Shown: positions 7,117 through 14,352 of the stretch, one piece after another
Numbering within the stretch: position 1 is the first letter of the stretch
Layout of the letters: each line of letters starts with the position of its first letter
Source: DASTDH01 sp035601575
GTDB lineage: Bacteria > Verrucomicrobiota > Verrucomicrobiia > Chthoniobacterales > JAFAMB01
Direction: 5' to 3'
Length of the DNA: 18,793 nt
Assembly: GCA_035601575.1 (NCBI GenBank)
Contig: DATNNZ010000304.1
Location: 1-18,793, forward strand
Translations under genes and position numbers: made by a program
The notes under the pieces: model-generated
Told to the model about the DNA's origin: nothing
The model's input: the letters and a program-made list of their open reading frames with translations, nothing else
The model's database searches: none

Positions 7117-7313
7117 AACCAGGAAGAGGCAATGAATGGAAGCTCGATCACACGATCGAGCCACCTAACGGATGGACAATGATCCGTGGACCGGTCGTGA
7201 TTGACGCTCAAGACGCAGCGCTGTTACACGACCTTGTTAAGCGAGCTACTGGAATCCCGATGGAGGAGTCCCAGTGGGCTCTGGAGCTAATCCGGGAGGG
7301 AAGCAAACCGTGA
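7113..7313 (+). CDS. Small hypothetical protein, 66 aa
   Basis: The ORF begins at ATG 7113 overlapping the stop of the MarR remnant (ATGA) and ends overlapping the GTG of the next ORF (GTGA). The sequence has protein-like composition (TIEPPNGWTMIRGPVVIDAQ, then an amphipathic helix AALLHDLVKRATGI and ESQWALELIREG). No signal peptide or membrane segment is seen, and no family was recognised. No Shine-Dalgarno precedes it, so expression would depend on coupling. It could be a fragment of a larger lost gene. Confidence 0.4.
   Translation: MKPGRGNEWKLDHTIEPPNGWTMIRGPVVIDAQDAALLHDLVKRATGIPMEESQWALELIREGSKP
7142..7161. repeat. Perfect hairpin within the 66-aa ORF
   Basis: GCTCGATC-ACAC-GATCGAGC forms an 8-base stem with a 4-base loop. 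It lies near the 5' end of the small ORF and lacks a T-run. It could be chance or a structure affecting coupled translation. Confidence 0.35.
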
Positions 7314-7567
7314 GCTTTACCGTAATTGACGGAGACAGCAGGCGAGTGGTTCGGAGGATGCAAGGGCGATACAACGGAGAGCCGTTTTACGATGCGCTCG
7401 TTCACATCTGCCCATGCGAAGACCCTAAGCCGGATCCCGCGCTCAAGACAGGGATGTATGCAGCGAGTGCCGGGGAGGCATCTACACAGAAAAACCGTAA
7501 CCCGCGTGCCGGCTCCGAACTCTCACGGTTTCAACAACAACAACCGAGAACTAAAAAGATCAATTAA
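7310..7567 (+). CDS. Small hypothetical protein, 85 aa
   Basis: GTG at 7310 overlaps the TGA of the previous ORF; GGGAGGG about 9 bases upstream is a good ribosome site, so this start is preferred over GTG 7274. The first 60 residues look like a real protein (SFTVIDGDSRRVVRRMQGRY, then FYDALVHICPCEDPKPDP). The end (FQQQQPRTKKIN) looks like read-through of non-coding DNA. Its TAA overlaps the ATG of the next ORF (TAATG). Family unknown; it may be the front part of a truncated gene. Confidence 0.4.
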   Translation: MSFTVIDGDSRRVVRRMQGRYNGEPFYDALVHICPCEDPKPDPALKTGMYAASAGEASTQKNRNPRAGSELSRFQQQQPRTKKIN

Positions 7568-8763
7568 TGAAACCTCAGCCCACAAATACGCTCGAAACGC
7601 GAAAGCCGACAAAGAACCAGCAGATTCTGCTCTCTTCGCGCCCTCGCGGCGAGCCCTCGCAGGACAATTTCCAGCTTGCCGAGAGCGAAATTCCCAAGCC
7701 CGGTCCCGGCCAGATGCTGCTGGGGACAATTTACCTTTCTCTTGATCCGTACATGCAGGGCCGAATGAACGCCGGCCCATCTTATGCTCCGCCGCTTGAG
7801 ATCGGCGAGGTGATGGGCGGCCAGTCCGTCTGCGAAGTCGTCGAGTCGAATCTTCCAAACTACCACCCAGGTGACATCGTCTTAGCGGCAACCGGATGGC
7901 AAGAGTTCTCGCTGTCCAACGGTGAGGAGACACAAAAGATCGATCGATCGCTCCGCCCGATCTCCTACGCACTAGGGGCGCTCGGCATGCCGGGATTCAC
8001 CGCCTATGCGGGCCTGTTGAATATCGGGAGACCCCAATCCGGTAAGACCATTGTCGTGGCTGCGGCCTCGGGTGCTGTCGGGTCGGTGGTCGGCCAAATC
8101 GCAAAGATCAAGGGTTGCCGGGATGTCGGCATTGCGCTAGCTCGCCTCCCAGACTCCACAATTGCTGACCTCGAGAAGGCGCACCTGTTCGACATCCTCG
8201 TTCCAAAGATGTATGGCGGACTGCAATGCTCTCCGAGAACCTTCATGGACGCGGTGGTAGAACTGGGTCGAGGGGACGGTTCTGCGGCGTGGGCGCTTGC
8301 TATCGTCTCGGCCAGCACCTGGATGGCGGCAACGCTCTATTCAAAGCAGGTTGTCGACGAAATATTTTCCGGCGGAAATTTCCGCACGGCAGGTGCGCTC
8401 GCCCCGCGAAAGTCGAAAACAAAACGCGTCGATGATGGGGTTTTAATTGAGGAAGGATCGTGGAGTTTTAAGCTTTTTTCTTCTGCAGTCCCTGCCCGGC
8501 GATTGTTGGATGCGAATTTAGGAAGATCCGACTGGGTGATGATGAACGACATACGAGCGTTTGGGCTTCCCGATCAGTCGGATCGCCGAGCGCACGCCCG
8601 CCGCTTGGCCCGCCCAAAACTAACCGCTGAACTCCGGCGAAAGTCTTGCGATGATATCAACCATCGGTTACTAAGACGGACACGCCGAATGTGCTTTGAA
8701 TGGCACGCGTCATGTAGCAGATACCGTTCGACGATCCAAGGAGACGCGCATGGCTACCGTTGA
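7567..8763 (+). pseudogene. Chimeric ORF: MDR NADP-dependent oxidoreductase N-half fused to pieces of an acyl-CoA-dehydrogenase-like flavin monooxygenase
   Basis: Residues 1-190 are a zinc-free MDR reductase of the YncB/curcumin-reductase type: LLSSRPRGEPSQDNFQLAE, YLSLDPYMQGRM, GPSYAPPLEIGEVMGGQ, LGMPGFTAYAGLLNIG, AASGAVGSVVGQIAKIKGC. At about residue 190 (near 8134) this stops before the second half of the Rossmann fold and the frame enters an acyl-CoA-dehydrogenase/HsaA-like sequence (LPDSTIADLEKAHLFDILVP, KMYGGLQ, ELGRGDGSAAWA). Near residue 301 (8470) this is interrupted; a further piece of the same family seems to reappear (SDWVMMNDIRAFGLP, about 8525-8575) before unrelated sequence. 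The product lacks complete catalytic domains of either enzyme and is probably non-functional, although 398 codons are open. The ATG overlaps the preceding stop. Confidence 0.75.
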
Positions 8764-9547
8764 TATTTATGCAATAACCGACAAGCTGGACGACACGCTG
8801 CTCAAAGTCCTTGCTACGCGGCTCGAAGCGCGAGGTCAGCATCCCCGCTTTCAGGCCATGCTCACAGAATATCTCGACGCTATGAATATCGACGTGGCCA
8901 GTACCATACTCGACATAGGGTGCGGCACCGGCGTGGCAGCGCGAGCAATCGCTCGGCGCAAAGGATTCACTGGTAGAGTCACTGGCATCGACCTCAGCGC
9001 TGGCCTAGTGCAGGTTGCGGAGCGCCTTAGCAGGACCGAAGGCGTCAGCGAGCGGATCCAATTCGTTGTGGGCGATACAAGGCTCCTTGATATCCCCGAC
9101 GAAACGTTCGATGCCGTGGTTGCGCATACGTTGGTCAGCCACGTTGACGATCCGCTTCTCGTGGTTAAGGAAGCCGCGCGCGTTGTTAAACGCGGTGAGA
9201 CCTTCAACATTGCTCGTTTTTTAGGCCTGCCGAGCTATACCAGCCCCCCTGAGACGCGTATACACTCTCCAGTGATCCAACCAGCATCCTCGGAGCAGAA
9301 AAGTACTGCAGCGGCAGCGATATCCTCCGGTTCCCCGAGCCGACGCAGAGGCGTCATCGCCGCGATCTGGTTGCGAAACTCTGGCGTAATAAAACCCAGC
9401 TCGTCCAGTCCTTCCGTCTTTACCATGCCCGGATTGATCGCATTAACGCGAATGCCATTGGGACCGAGCTCCAACGCAAGCGTGGCAGTAATAGCGTCAA
9501 CAGCAGCTTTGCTTCCCCCGTATACGGCGGAACCTGCCGCAGGATGA
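8750..9547 (+). pseudogene. Class I SAM-dependent methyltransferase, C-terminus lost
   Basis: ATG 8750 has AAGGAG at ideal distance, so the longer upstream frame is rejected. The first 150 residues (to about 9200) are a normal methyltransferase: motif I LDIGCGTG at 54-61, acidic D81 in VTGIDLSAG, motif II region VVGDTRLLDIP, and FDAVVAHTLVSHV. After EAARVVKRGE the family sequence ends and the frame runs antisense into the neighbouring SDR gene until TAG at 9547. The last strands of the fold are missing, so activity is doubtful. The intact SDR 3' end at 9235 shows that the methyltransferase, not the SDR, was cut at the junction. Confidence 0.8.
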
Positions 9548-9992
9548 GTACTCGAGAGTGAGCTAATATTAAGTATGCAGCCGTGATTCTTCTCCATGTA
9601 CTTTACCGCTTCCTTGACCGCTAGCAGCATACCTAACACGTTCACCTCGAAGTGGCTGTGAAAGTGTTCCTCCGTGATCTGCTCCAAAGGTGCAAAATCA
9701 TCCACCGCAGCATTGTTCACCAGAATATCGATGCGACCAAAACGTTCGTTCGCGGCGGTGAAGAGCTCTTCTACCGCAGATGCCTTTGTGTGATATCTGC
9801 CTGAAATGTGACTGCTACGCCGCCTTTTGCCTGGATAGCGGCCATGGTGCGCTCCGCGTCATCCTTTCTTGACGCGTAGTTAATTACCACCCGAGCTCCT
9901 TCTGCAGCGAAGCGCTTCGCAATTGCAGATCCAATACCTCGAGCTGCACCTGTAATCACGGCCACCTTATTGTTCAATTTTTTCAAAATCAT
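9235..9992 (-). pseudogene. SDR family oxidoreductase interrupted by one frameshift
   Basis: The two halves form a complete SDR. The upstream half (from ATG 9992, or a TTG a few codons on, after GAGAGG) has the cofactor motif TGAARGIG and runs to FQADITQ. The downstream half has NNAAVDD, LNISSLSS, YGGSKAAVDA (catalytic Tyr/Lys) and ends GWITGECIRVSGGL. One missing base near 9783-9788 (CAAAGG; one more A would read ADITQKASAVEELFTAA) shifts the frame and produces a stop at once. It is either a recent inactivation or a read error in a short A-run. If functional it would be an NADPH-type 3-oxoacyl or ketone reductase. The 3' end abuts the broken methyltransferase. Nothing is seen in the 290 bases upstream apart from a weak AGCC/GGCT dyad near 10012. 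Confidence 0.85.
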
Positions 9993-10286
9993 CCTCTCAT
10001 TGGAGCTCAACAGCCAAAATCGGCTATTCTCCTTTTTGCAGCAGGACTAGGCGGATATTCCGACTGTTCCAAGATGGGTTGGCTCCAGGCCCGCCCGTTG
10101 AGTGCTCGTAGGCACCACAGAGCTCTTTGGCGGTCGCTGTACTATTTGCGTTGGTCTTCATAAATTAGCGCTCTGTCCCGCATGACGTTGATTGAAAACG
10201 TTGTGTTTGTCTTGGAGCTTTGCGCGGTCCTTTGGTAGATAACTGGTCTCAGAACAAACAACCGAGGACGTTTGAACGACTCGGCG

Positions 10287-10762
10287 CTACACCAGCAGAA
10301 CACCAAACTCCGGCGATTGCGCGATCTCGTAGGAGTCGAAGCCATAAGGATCCCCATCGGAGAGTCCGAACTCGGCTAAGAAGTCCGATCTACAAAAAAA
10401 CGGGTCTGAGGACAAAAATCCTGGTTCGGCGTAACCAGATCCAGAAACTGCCGAGCCAATTCGCGAAGCGGCAATCCTGCCGTACCGTTCGGCCAGTGGC
10501 GCCGCACCTCCGGAGGAAATAACGAAAATTTGCGTTGCAGATGTCTCAGCTGAGAAATGAATCCGTCCTCAGGCTTCCGCAAAAGGGTAATGAGGAATGT
10601 CGGGCGTCCACAAATGCTGAGCGGAAAACTTCTCAAGTGATGAGAGGTGATAGAGCTCAAACGAGGATTAATCGCCAACAGTTGTTCCAAAATTTCCCGG
10701 GTCAGGACGAAACAGGAATCGGAATGGGGCGCAAGCAATCTTTTATGAATTTCTTCTTGCAT
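10287..10762 (-). pseudogene. MarR leader codons fused to an unrecognised ORF (frameshift near its end)
   Basis: The start ATG 10762 and the first 12 codons (MQEEIHKRLLAP) are those of the MarR gene, preceded by control region C. From codon 13 the sequence is unrelated to MarR. The open frame ends at 10376 (128 aa). A T7 run near 10393-10399 looks like a one-base loss: with one more T the frame continues as FCRSDFLAEFGLSDGDPYGF to a stop at 10287. The body (GRPTFLITLLRKPEDGFISQ, RHWPNGTAGLPLRELARQFL) has protein-like composition but I cannot name it. It may be the C-terminal part of another gene captured by the MarR start. Confidence 0.5.
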
Positions 10763-10890
10763 TATGTGTAGTTACACTTACTTACTAACTCTCAACTAAG
10801 CACAAATTGCTCAGAGGACAACCAAAACGAAAGACACAACCAAAATTGTGGAACGGAGAATTACGGAGAAGAGCTTAAAAGGAAAAATCT
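10763..10890. promoter_or_regulatory. Divergent MarR-type control region, copy C (inverted relative to B and D)
   Basis: In the opposite orientation it carries GTGTAGTTACAC (10766-10777), CTCTCAAC-N12-GCTCAGAG (10789-10816, imperfect arms) and CCAAAATTGTGG (10840-10851). Then comes the shared ACGGAGAATTACGGAGAA stretch and an AAAAGGA ribosome site before ATG 10891 of the Gfo/Idh gene. The MarR-like ATG lies 4 bases beyond the first box on the minus strand. Confidence 0.75.
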
Positions 10891-11918
10891 ATGCAAAACT
10901 CTCAACTTAGGTTCGGCATCGTTGGAACTGGAATGATCGCCGGCTTCATTGCCGATGCGATAGACAAATCGACGAATGCCAAACTGATCGCCGTGTCGGG
11001 GCCGCCAGATTGACACCGCACAAAGCTTCGTGGCCAAACGCCAAAGGGGTCGCGGCGGTTCAAGGCCTCGATGACTTGCTGGCCCGTGCAGACGTCGACG
11101 CCGTCTATATCGGTATCCCTACCGCCCCCAAGGAAGAAACTGCACTCGCGGCGATAGCGGCGGGCAAACATGTCCTGGTCGACAAACCATTCGTCAGCCA
11201 CGGTTCAGTCTTGCGAATGACCAATGCTGCCGCAGCCAAGGGTGTGGCGTTCATGGATGCGACTCATTTCGTCCACCACCCCCGCACCGCAGCCATCCAG
11301 GCGGCGGGCGTGGAGAAGATCGGCTCGCCCCGATCCCTCAATACGAAATTTTACTTCCCGTTTTCAGAGCGCACCAATATCCGCTACAATGTGGAGGTTG
11401 AACCGATGGGCGCACTTGGAGATTTGGCGTGGTATTCCATGCGGGCGGTGGTCGAGTATCTCCATCCCCAAGGGCGAATCACGAAAGTCGTGACTGTTGC
11501 CGAACGCGACCCCGAGACCACCAGCGTGGTGCGCGCTTCGGGTTTGATCGCCTTTGACGGCGGTGAGGTCTCAACCTTCGACGTAGGCTATACCGCAGGT
11601 GCGGTAATCATGGATCTGCAGCTCCTTGGAACCAGTGGCGTCATCGGGATGGACGATTTCGTCCTCGATTCGACCGACAGCTTCGCGTTCAAGAATCCGG
11701 ACATCAAGACCGGCTATTTCCACCGGACCGGGATGGCGACGCGCAAGGACGTGACGTTCGTTCCAACGCCGTCGAATACCGCAGCAGAGGTCGCGATGAT
11801 TCAGACCTTTGCCGAAGTGGCGGCTTTCGGTAACGCCGCTCGAAGGGCTGGGTTTGCCGCCGCGTCGCTCAAGACACAGCAATCCCTGGATGCCATCTGG
11901 GTGGCGGCAGGCTCCTGA
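10891..11918 (+). pseudogene. Gfo/Idh/MocA family oxidoreductase with two single-base frameshifts
   Basis: From ATG 10891 (AAAAGGA upstream) the frame gives the N-terminal Rossmann motif GIVGTGMIAGF, then hits TGA at 11011. One extra base in GGGGCC near 10998-11003 explains this: the next frame reads RQIDTAQSFVAKRQ. A second extra base in CAAAGGGG near 11042-11049 shifts again to GVAAVQGLDDLL, after which 290 codons run intact: AGKHVLVDKPF (the family's EKP-like motif), DATHFVHHPRT, LGDLAWYSMRAVVEY, PDIKTGYFHRTGM. Corrected length is 341 aa, normal for NAD(P)-dependent sugar/polyol or aromatic-diol dehydrogenases of this family. It faces control region C and is probably MarR-regulated. Both changes lie at short homopolymers, so read error must be excluded before calling it dead. 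Confidence 0.85.
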
Positions 11919-12004
11919 TTTATCTGCGCCGTGCTTTTACCAGCACCGTTCCGCTCATGTAGCGAATCTAATCGGAGTTGCAAAAACAAACGTCTGCGCG
12001 ACGG

Positions 12005-12082
12005 ACCATCGCGTTTTGCGCCTCAGGGGAATGGCTGCTGGCGGGCCATCTTATGCTCCGCCGGTTGAGATCGGCGAGGTGT
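12005..12082 (+). pseudogene. Scrap of an MDR oxidoreductase (GPSYAPPVEIGEV)
   Basis: 12046-12081 matches 7777-7812 of the chimeric MDR gene at 35 of 36 bases and encodes GPSYAPPVEIGEV in the same phase. Upstream MAAG is also MDR-like (RGRMAAGPSYAPP in the family). Similarity ends immediately on both sides. This is a second, tiny MDR remnant just before the MFS gene. Confidence 0.65.
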
Positions 12083-12130
12083 CACCATTTCTTTATCTGA
12101 GACAGGTTTCGACCTTCTGAACGGATTAAT

Positions 12131-13435
12131 GTGAAAACGAGCCCCTCTCAGCGGACGCGTCCTGGCCCCTTCCATTATGCGTGGGTCGTCGCTGCGATCA
12201 CATTTGTCACCCTTCTGCTCACCGCAGCGATTCGGGCGACACCGAGCGTACTGATCATCCCTTTTGAAAACGAATTTCATTGGACACCCGTCTCAATTTC
12301 TACGGTGATCTCAATAAATCTGGTGCTATACGGCTTGATTGGGCCATTCGCAGCGGGATTGATCCAGCGGTTTGGCCCGCGCAAGATTATGGTCATTTCT
12401 CTCGCGCTCTTGGGTGCCGGCATTGCTTTAACCCCACTCATTACCCGGCTCGAACAACTGCTCCTGTTGTGGGGAATTTTAGTCGGAGTCGGCACTGGTC
12501 TGAGCGCCATCGTACTTGGCGCCACGATCGTTCACCGCTGGTTTGATCGCTATCGAGGAGTAGTCTTGGGTGTACTGAGCGCGAGCACAGCAACCGGCCA
12601 GCTTCTGTTCTTACCGTTGCTGGCCAATCTCACCGTTCAGTATGGCTGGCGTGTAGCGACCTGGGCGATTGCCGCCGTGATCGCTTTGGCCATTCCGTTC
12701 GTTGCTCTCTTCATGCGGGATACACCTCGCCAGCTAGGGCTTCGCCGGTTGGGAAGCGACCACGATGAAATCGAATCTGCAGTTGAGAATCCAATCCTCG
12801 CAGCTACGCGTGCCTTATTTGACGCAACGCGAAGTCCTGCCTTCTGGTTATTGGCTGGAAGCTTTTTCATATGCGGCGCAAGTACCAACGGACTGATCGG
12901 AACTCACCTGATTCCGGCCTGCGTCGATCATGGGTTCTCGGAGGTACATGGGGCAAATCTTTTGGCCGCAATGGGAATCTGTGATCTTATCGGCACGACT
13001 CTGTCCGGCTGGTTATCCGACCGATTCAGTAACCGTTGGCTCCTTTTCTTTTATTACGGTCTGCGCGGTCTTTCACTTCTCCTCCTACCCTGGTCGTTCG
13101 ACCTTCAGTCGTTCAAACTACCGTTGTTCGCGGTTTTTTACGGCCTCGATTGGATCGCGACTGTGCCTCCCACGGTGGCGCTCACCGCTCGGATCTTCGG
13201 CCGTGACCGGGTGGGATTGGTCTTTGGTTGGATCTTCGCCGCTCATCAGCTCGGCGCCGCCGCCGCCGCAAGTTTCGCCGGGACCCTCCGAACGGTGGAA
13301 GGAACTTACGATCATGCCTTTCTTATTTCTGGCAACCTTTGCATCATCGCAGCAGTATCGATTCTATTCATCGGCGTCCGGCCAAGTCGCGTGGCCAACT
13401 CGAGCGAGTTGGGATCCGTTCCGGTCGGCAGTTAA
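12131..13435 (+). CDS. MFS transporter
   Basis: This 434-aa protein has about 12 hydrophobic segments in two groups of six, separated by a charged loop around residues 195-225 (RDTPRQLGLRRLGSDHDEIE). The first loop carries GLIQRFGPRKIMV, the MFS signature between TM2 and TM3, and a related GWLSDRFSNRWLL occurs in the second half. The opening FHYAWVVAAITFVTLL and the overall pattern resemble the monocarboxylate/oxalate-formate branch; the substrate is unknown. It acts in the inner membrane. The frame begins at GTG 12131 with only a weak CGGA ribosome site. It lies right after an MDR scrap and ends at the left border of control region D, so it has apparently replaced the gene once divergent from MarR. 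Confidence 0.9.
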   Translation: MKTSPSQRTRPGPFHYAWVVAAITFVTLLLTAAIRATPSVLIIPFENEFHWTPVSISTVISINLVLYGLIGPFAAGLIQRFGPRKIMVISLALLGAGIALTPLITRLEQLLLLWGILVGVGTGLSAIVLGATIVHRWFDRYRGVVLGVLSASTATGQLLFLPLLANLTVQYGWRVATWAIAAVIALAIPFVALFMRDTPRQLGLRRLGSDHDEIESAVENPILAATRALFDATRSPAFWLLAGSFFICGASTNGLIGTHLIPACVDHGFSEVHGANLLAAMGICDLIGTTLSGWLSDRFSNRWLLFFYYGLRGLSLLLLPWSFDLQSFKLPLFAVFYGLDWIATVPPTVALTARIFGRDRVGLVFGWIFAAHQLGAAAAASFAGTLRTVEGTYDHAFLISGNLCIIAAVSILFIGVRPSRVANSSELGSVPVGS

Positions 13436-13443
13436 AAGTGCTC

Positions 13444-13458
13444 CGGGTGGAACACCCG
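13444..13458 (+). terminator. Possible terminator hairpin after the MFS gene
   Basis: CGGGTG-GAA-CACCCG forms a perfect 6-base GC-rich stem with a 3-base loop nine bases after the MFS stop. Only a short T-rich stretch follows about 10 bases later, so its strength is uncertain. Confidence 0.4.
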
Positions 13459-13580
13459 CCAACCGTTGCTTTTCTCTGTAATTCTCCGTTCACCACAATT
13501 TTGGTGGCACTTTTGTTTTAGTTGTCCTCTGACCAATCTGTGCTTAGTTGAGAGTTAGTAAGTAAGTGTAAATACACCTC
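13459..13580. promoter_or_regulatory. Divergent MarR-type control region, copy D (upstream of the intact MarR)
   Basis: CCACAATTTTGG (13493-13504), CTCTGACC-N12-GTTGAGAG (13527-13554) and GTGTAAATACAC (13566-13577) occur in the same order as in copy B. The left part matches B through TCTGTAATTCTCCGTTCACC up to the place of the ABM start codon, where CCATTGC in B is CCGTTGC here, so the ATG is lost. The promoter facing left now has no gene. The box next to the MarR ATG suggests autorepression. Confidence 0.75.
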
Positions 13581-14048
13581 ATGCAAGAAGAAATTCATAA
13601 AAGATTGCATGCGCCCGAGCTTGGTCCCTGCGCCTGTTCTCAGGTTCGCAGATTAGCGAGGAAGCTTTCCTCCCTTTACGACAACCTTTTATCTCCCGAG
13701 GACCTCACCATCACCCAGTATTCGTTACTCGCGGACATTGAGCGCGCCGGCCAACTGAGCCACGCGGTGCTAGCCGAGAAGGTCGGGATGGAACGCACCA
13801 CATTGACGCGCAATCTACGTCCCCTGACGAGGGCCAAATGGGTTGCCGCCGCGGCCGGCCAGGATCGACGGCAACACTTGCTTCAACTAACAGCAGTAGG
13901 AAGGTGGAAGCTGGTTCGCAGTTTGCCATTGTGGGAGGAAGCACAACGGCAATTTCTTTCTCAGTTCGGTACTGAATCCTTGCAGGAACTCAGAGCGCTT
14001 CTTACCTCGGCCGAATCAGCCGTCACGAACGCTTTTACAGAAAATTAG
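13581..14048 (+). CDS. MarR family winged-helix transcriptional regulator
   Basis: The protein of 155 aa has the standard MarR layout: N-terminal helix with C17 and C19 (PCACSQVRRLARKLSSLYD), LTITQYSLLADI, recognition helix region QLSHAVLAEKVGMERTTLTRNL, wing KWVAAAAGQDRRQHLLQLT, and a C-terminal dimerisation helix. MarR dimers bind palindromes and release them on binding aromatic ligands or on cysteine oxidation; the two N-terminal Cys are common in one MarR subgroup and may sense redox or electrophiles (inference). The ATG lies 4 bases after GTGTAAATACAC; no good Shine-Dalgarno fits in that space, so initiation may be weak. It is the only complete MarR gene here, and by sequence of its control region the candidate regulator of the genes at 5249, 6493 and 10891. 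Confidence 0.93.
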   Translation: MQEEIHKRLHAPELGPCACSQVRRLARKLSSLYDNLLSPEDLTITQYSLLADIERAGQLSHAVLAEKVGMERTTLTRNLRPLTRAKWVAAAAGQDRRQHLLQLTAVGRWKLVRSLPLWEEAQRQFLSQFGTESLQELRALLTSAESAVTNAFTEN

Positions 14049-14352
14049 AAAAAACCATAGCCCGCGCGATTGGACGAACCGAATAGAAGTCAACCACCAT
14101 TTCGTCTACGGCAGATCGTTTCCGACCGTAGGCAGGCCCCCAAGAAATCCCGCCAATTAAAGTCCTTCTGCGATTTTCGTGGCCATGAACCCAAATACCA
14201 ATTGCACCGAGGCATCACCAGCCCATGCTACCGAATATCCGGAGCGCACCGAGCATGCCTGCTGTTACGGCCAACGCCCAGAAGAGCAAGAGCGATCCGT
14301 CGCGCGGGCCCTTTCACCACTGAAGCCAGCCTCCTCATTCTTGGACTTGTCC
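14049..14352. other. Intergenic region with a possible degenerate membrane-protein remnant
   Basis: Between MarR and the LysR 3' end no convincing gene is seen. On the minus strand, bases 14314 to 14217 read GSLLLFWALAVTAGMLGALR in a frame bounded by stops, and a shifted frame continues GDASVQLVFGFMATKIAEGL. This could be a frameshifted remnant of a small membrane protein or chance hydrophobic coding. Confidence 0.25.

Noticed and set aside
8696..8749. Upstream extension of the methyltransferase
   Set aside because: A strong AAGGAG is placed for ATG 8750, and the extension overlaps the chimeric ORF without family similarity.
12930..13521. 183-codon and 97-codon plus-strand ORFs inside the MFS gene
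   Set aside because: They are out-of-frame shadows rich in Ser/Arg/Pro within a clear transporter gene.
5891..13680. Interpreting the four repeated modules as an insertion sequence or integron cassette array
   Set aside because: No transposase, integrase, target duplication, terminal inverted repeat or attC-like hairpin could be seen; copy ends differ, which fits segmental duplication better.
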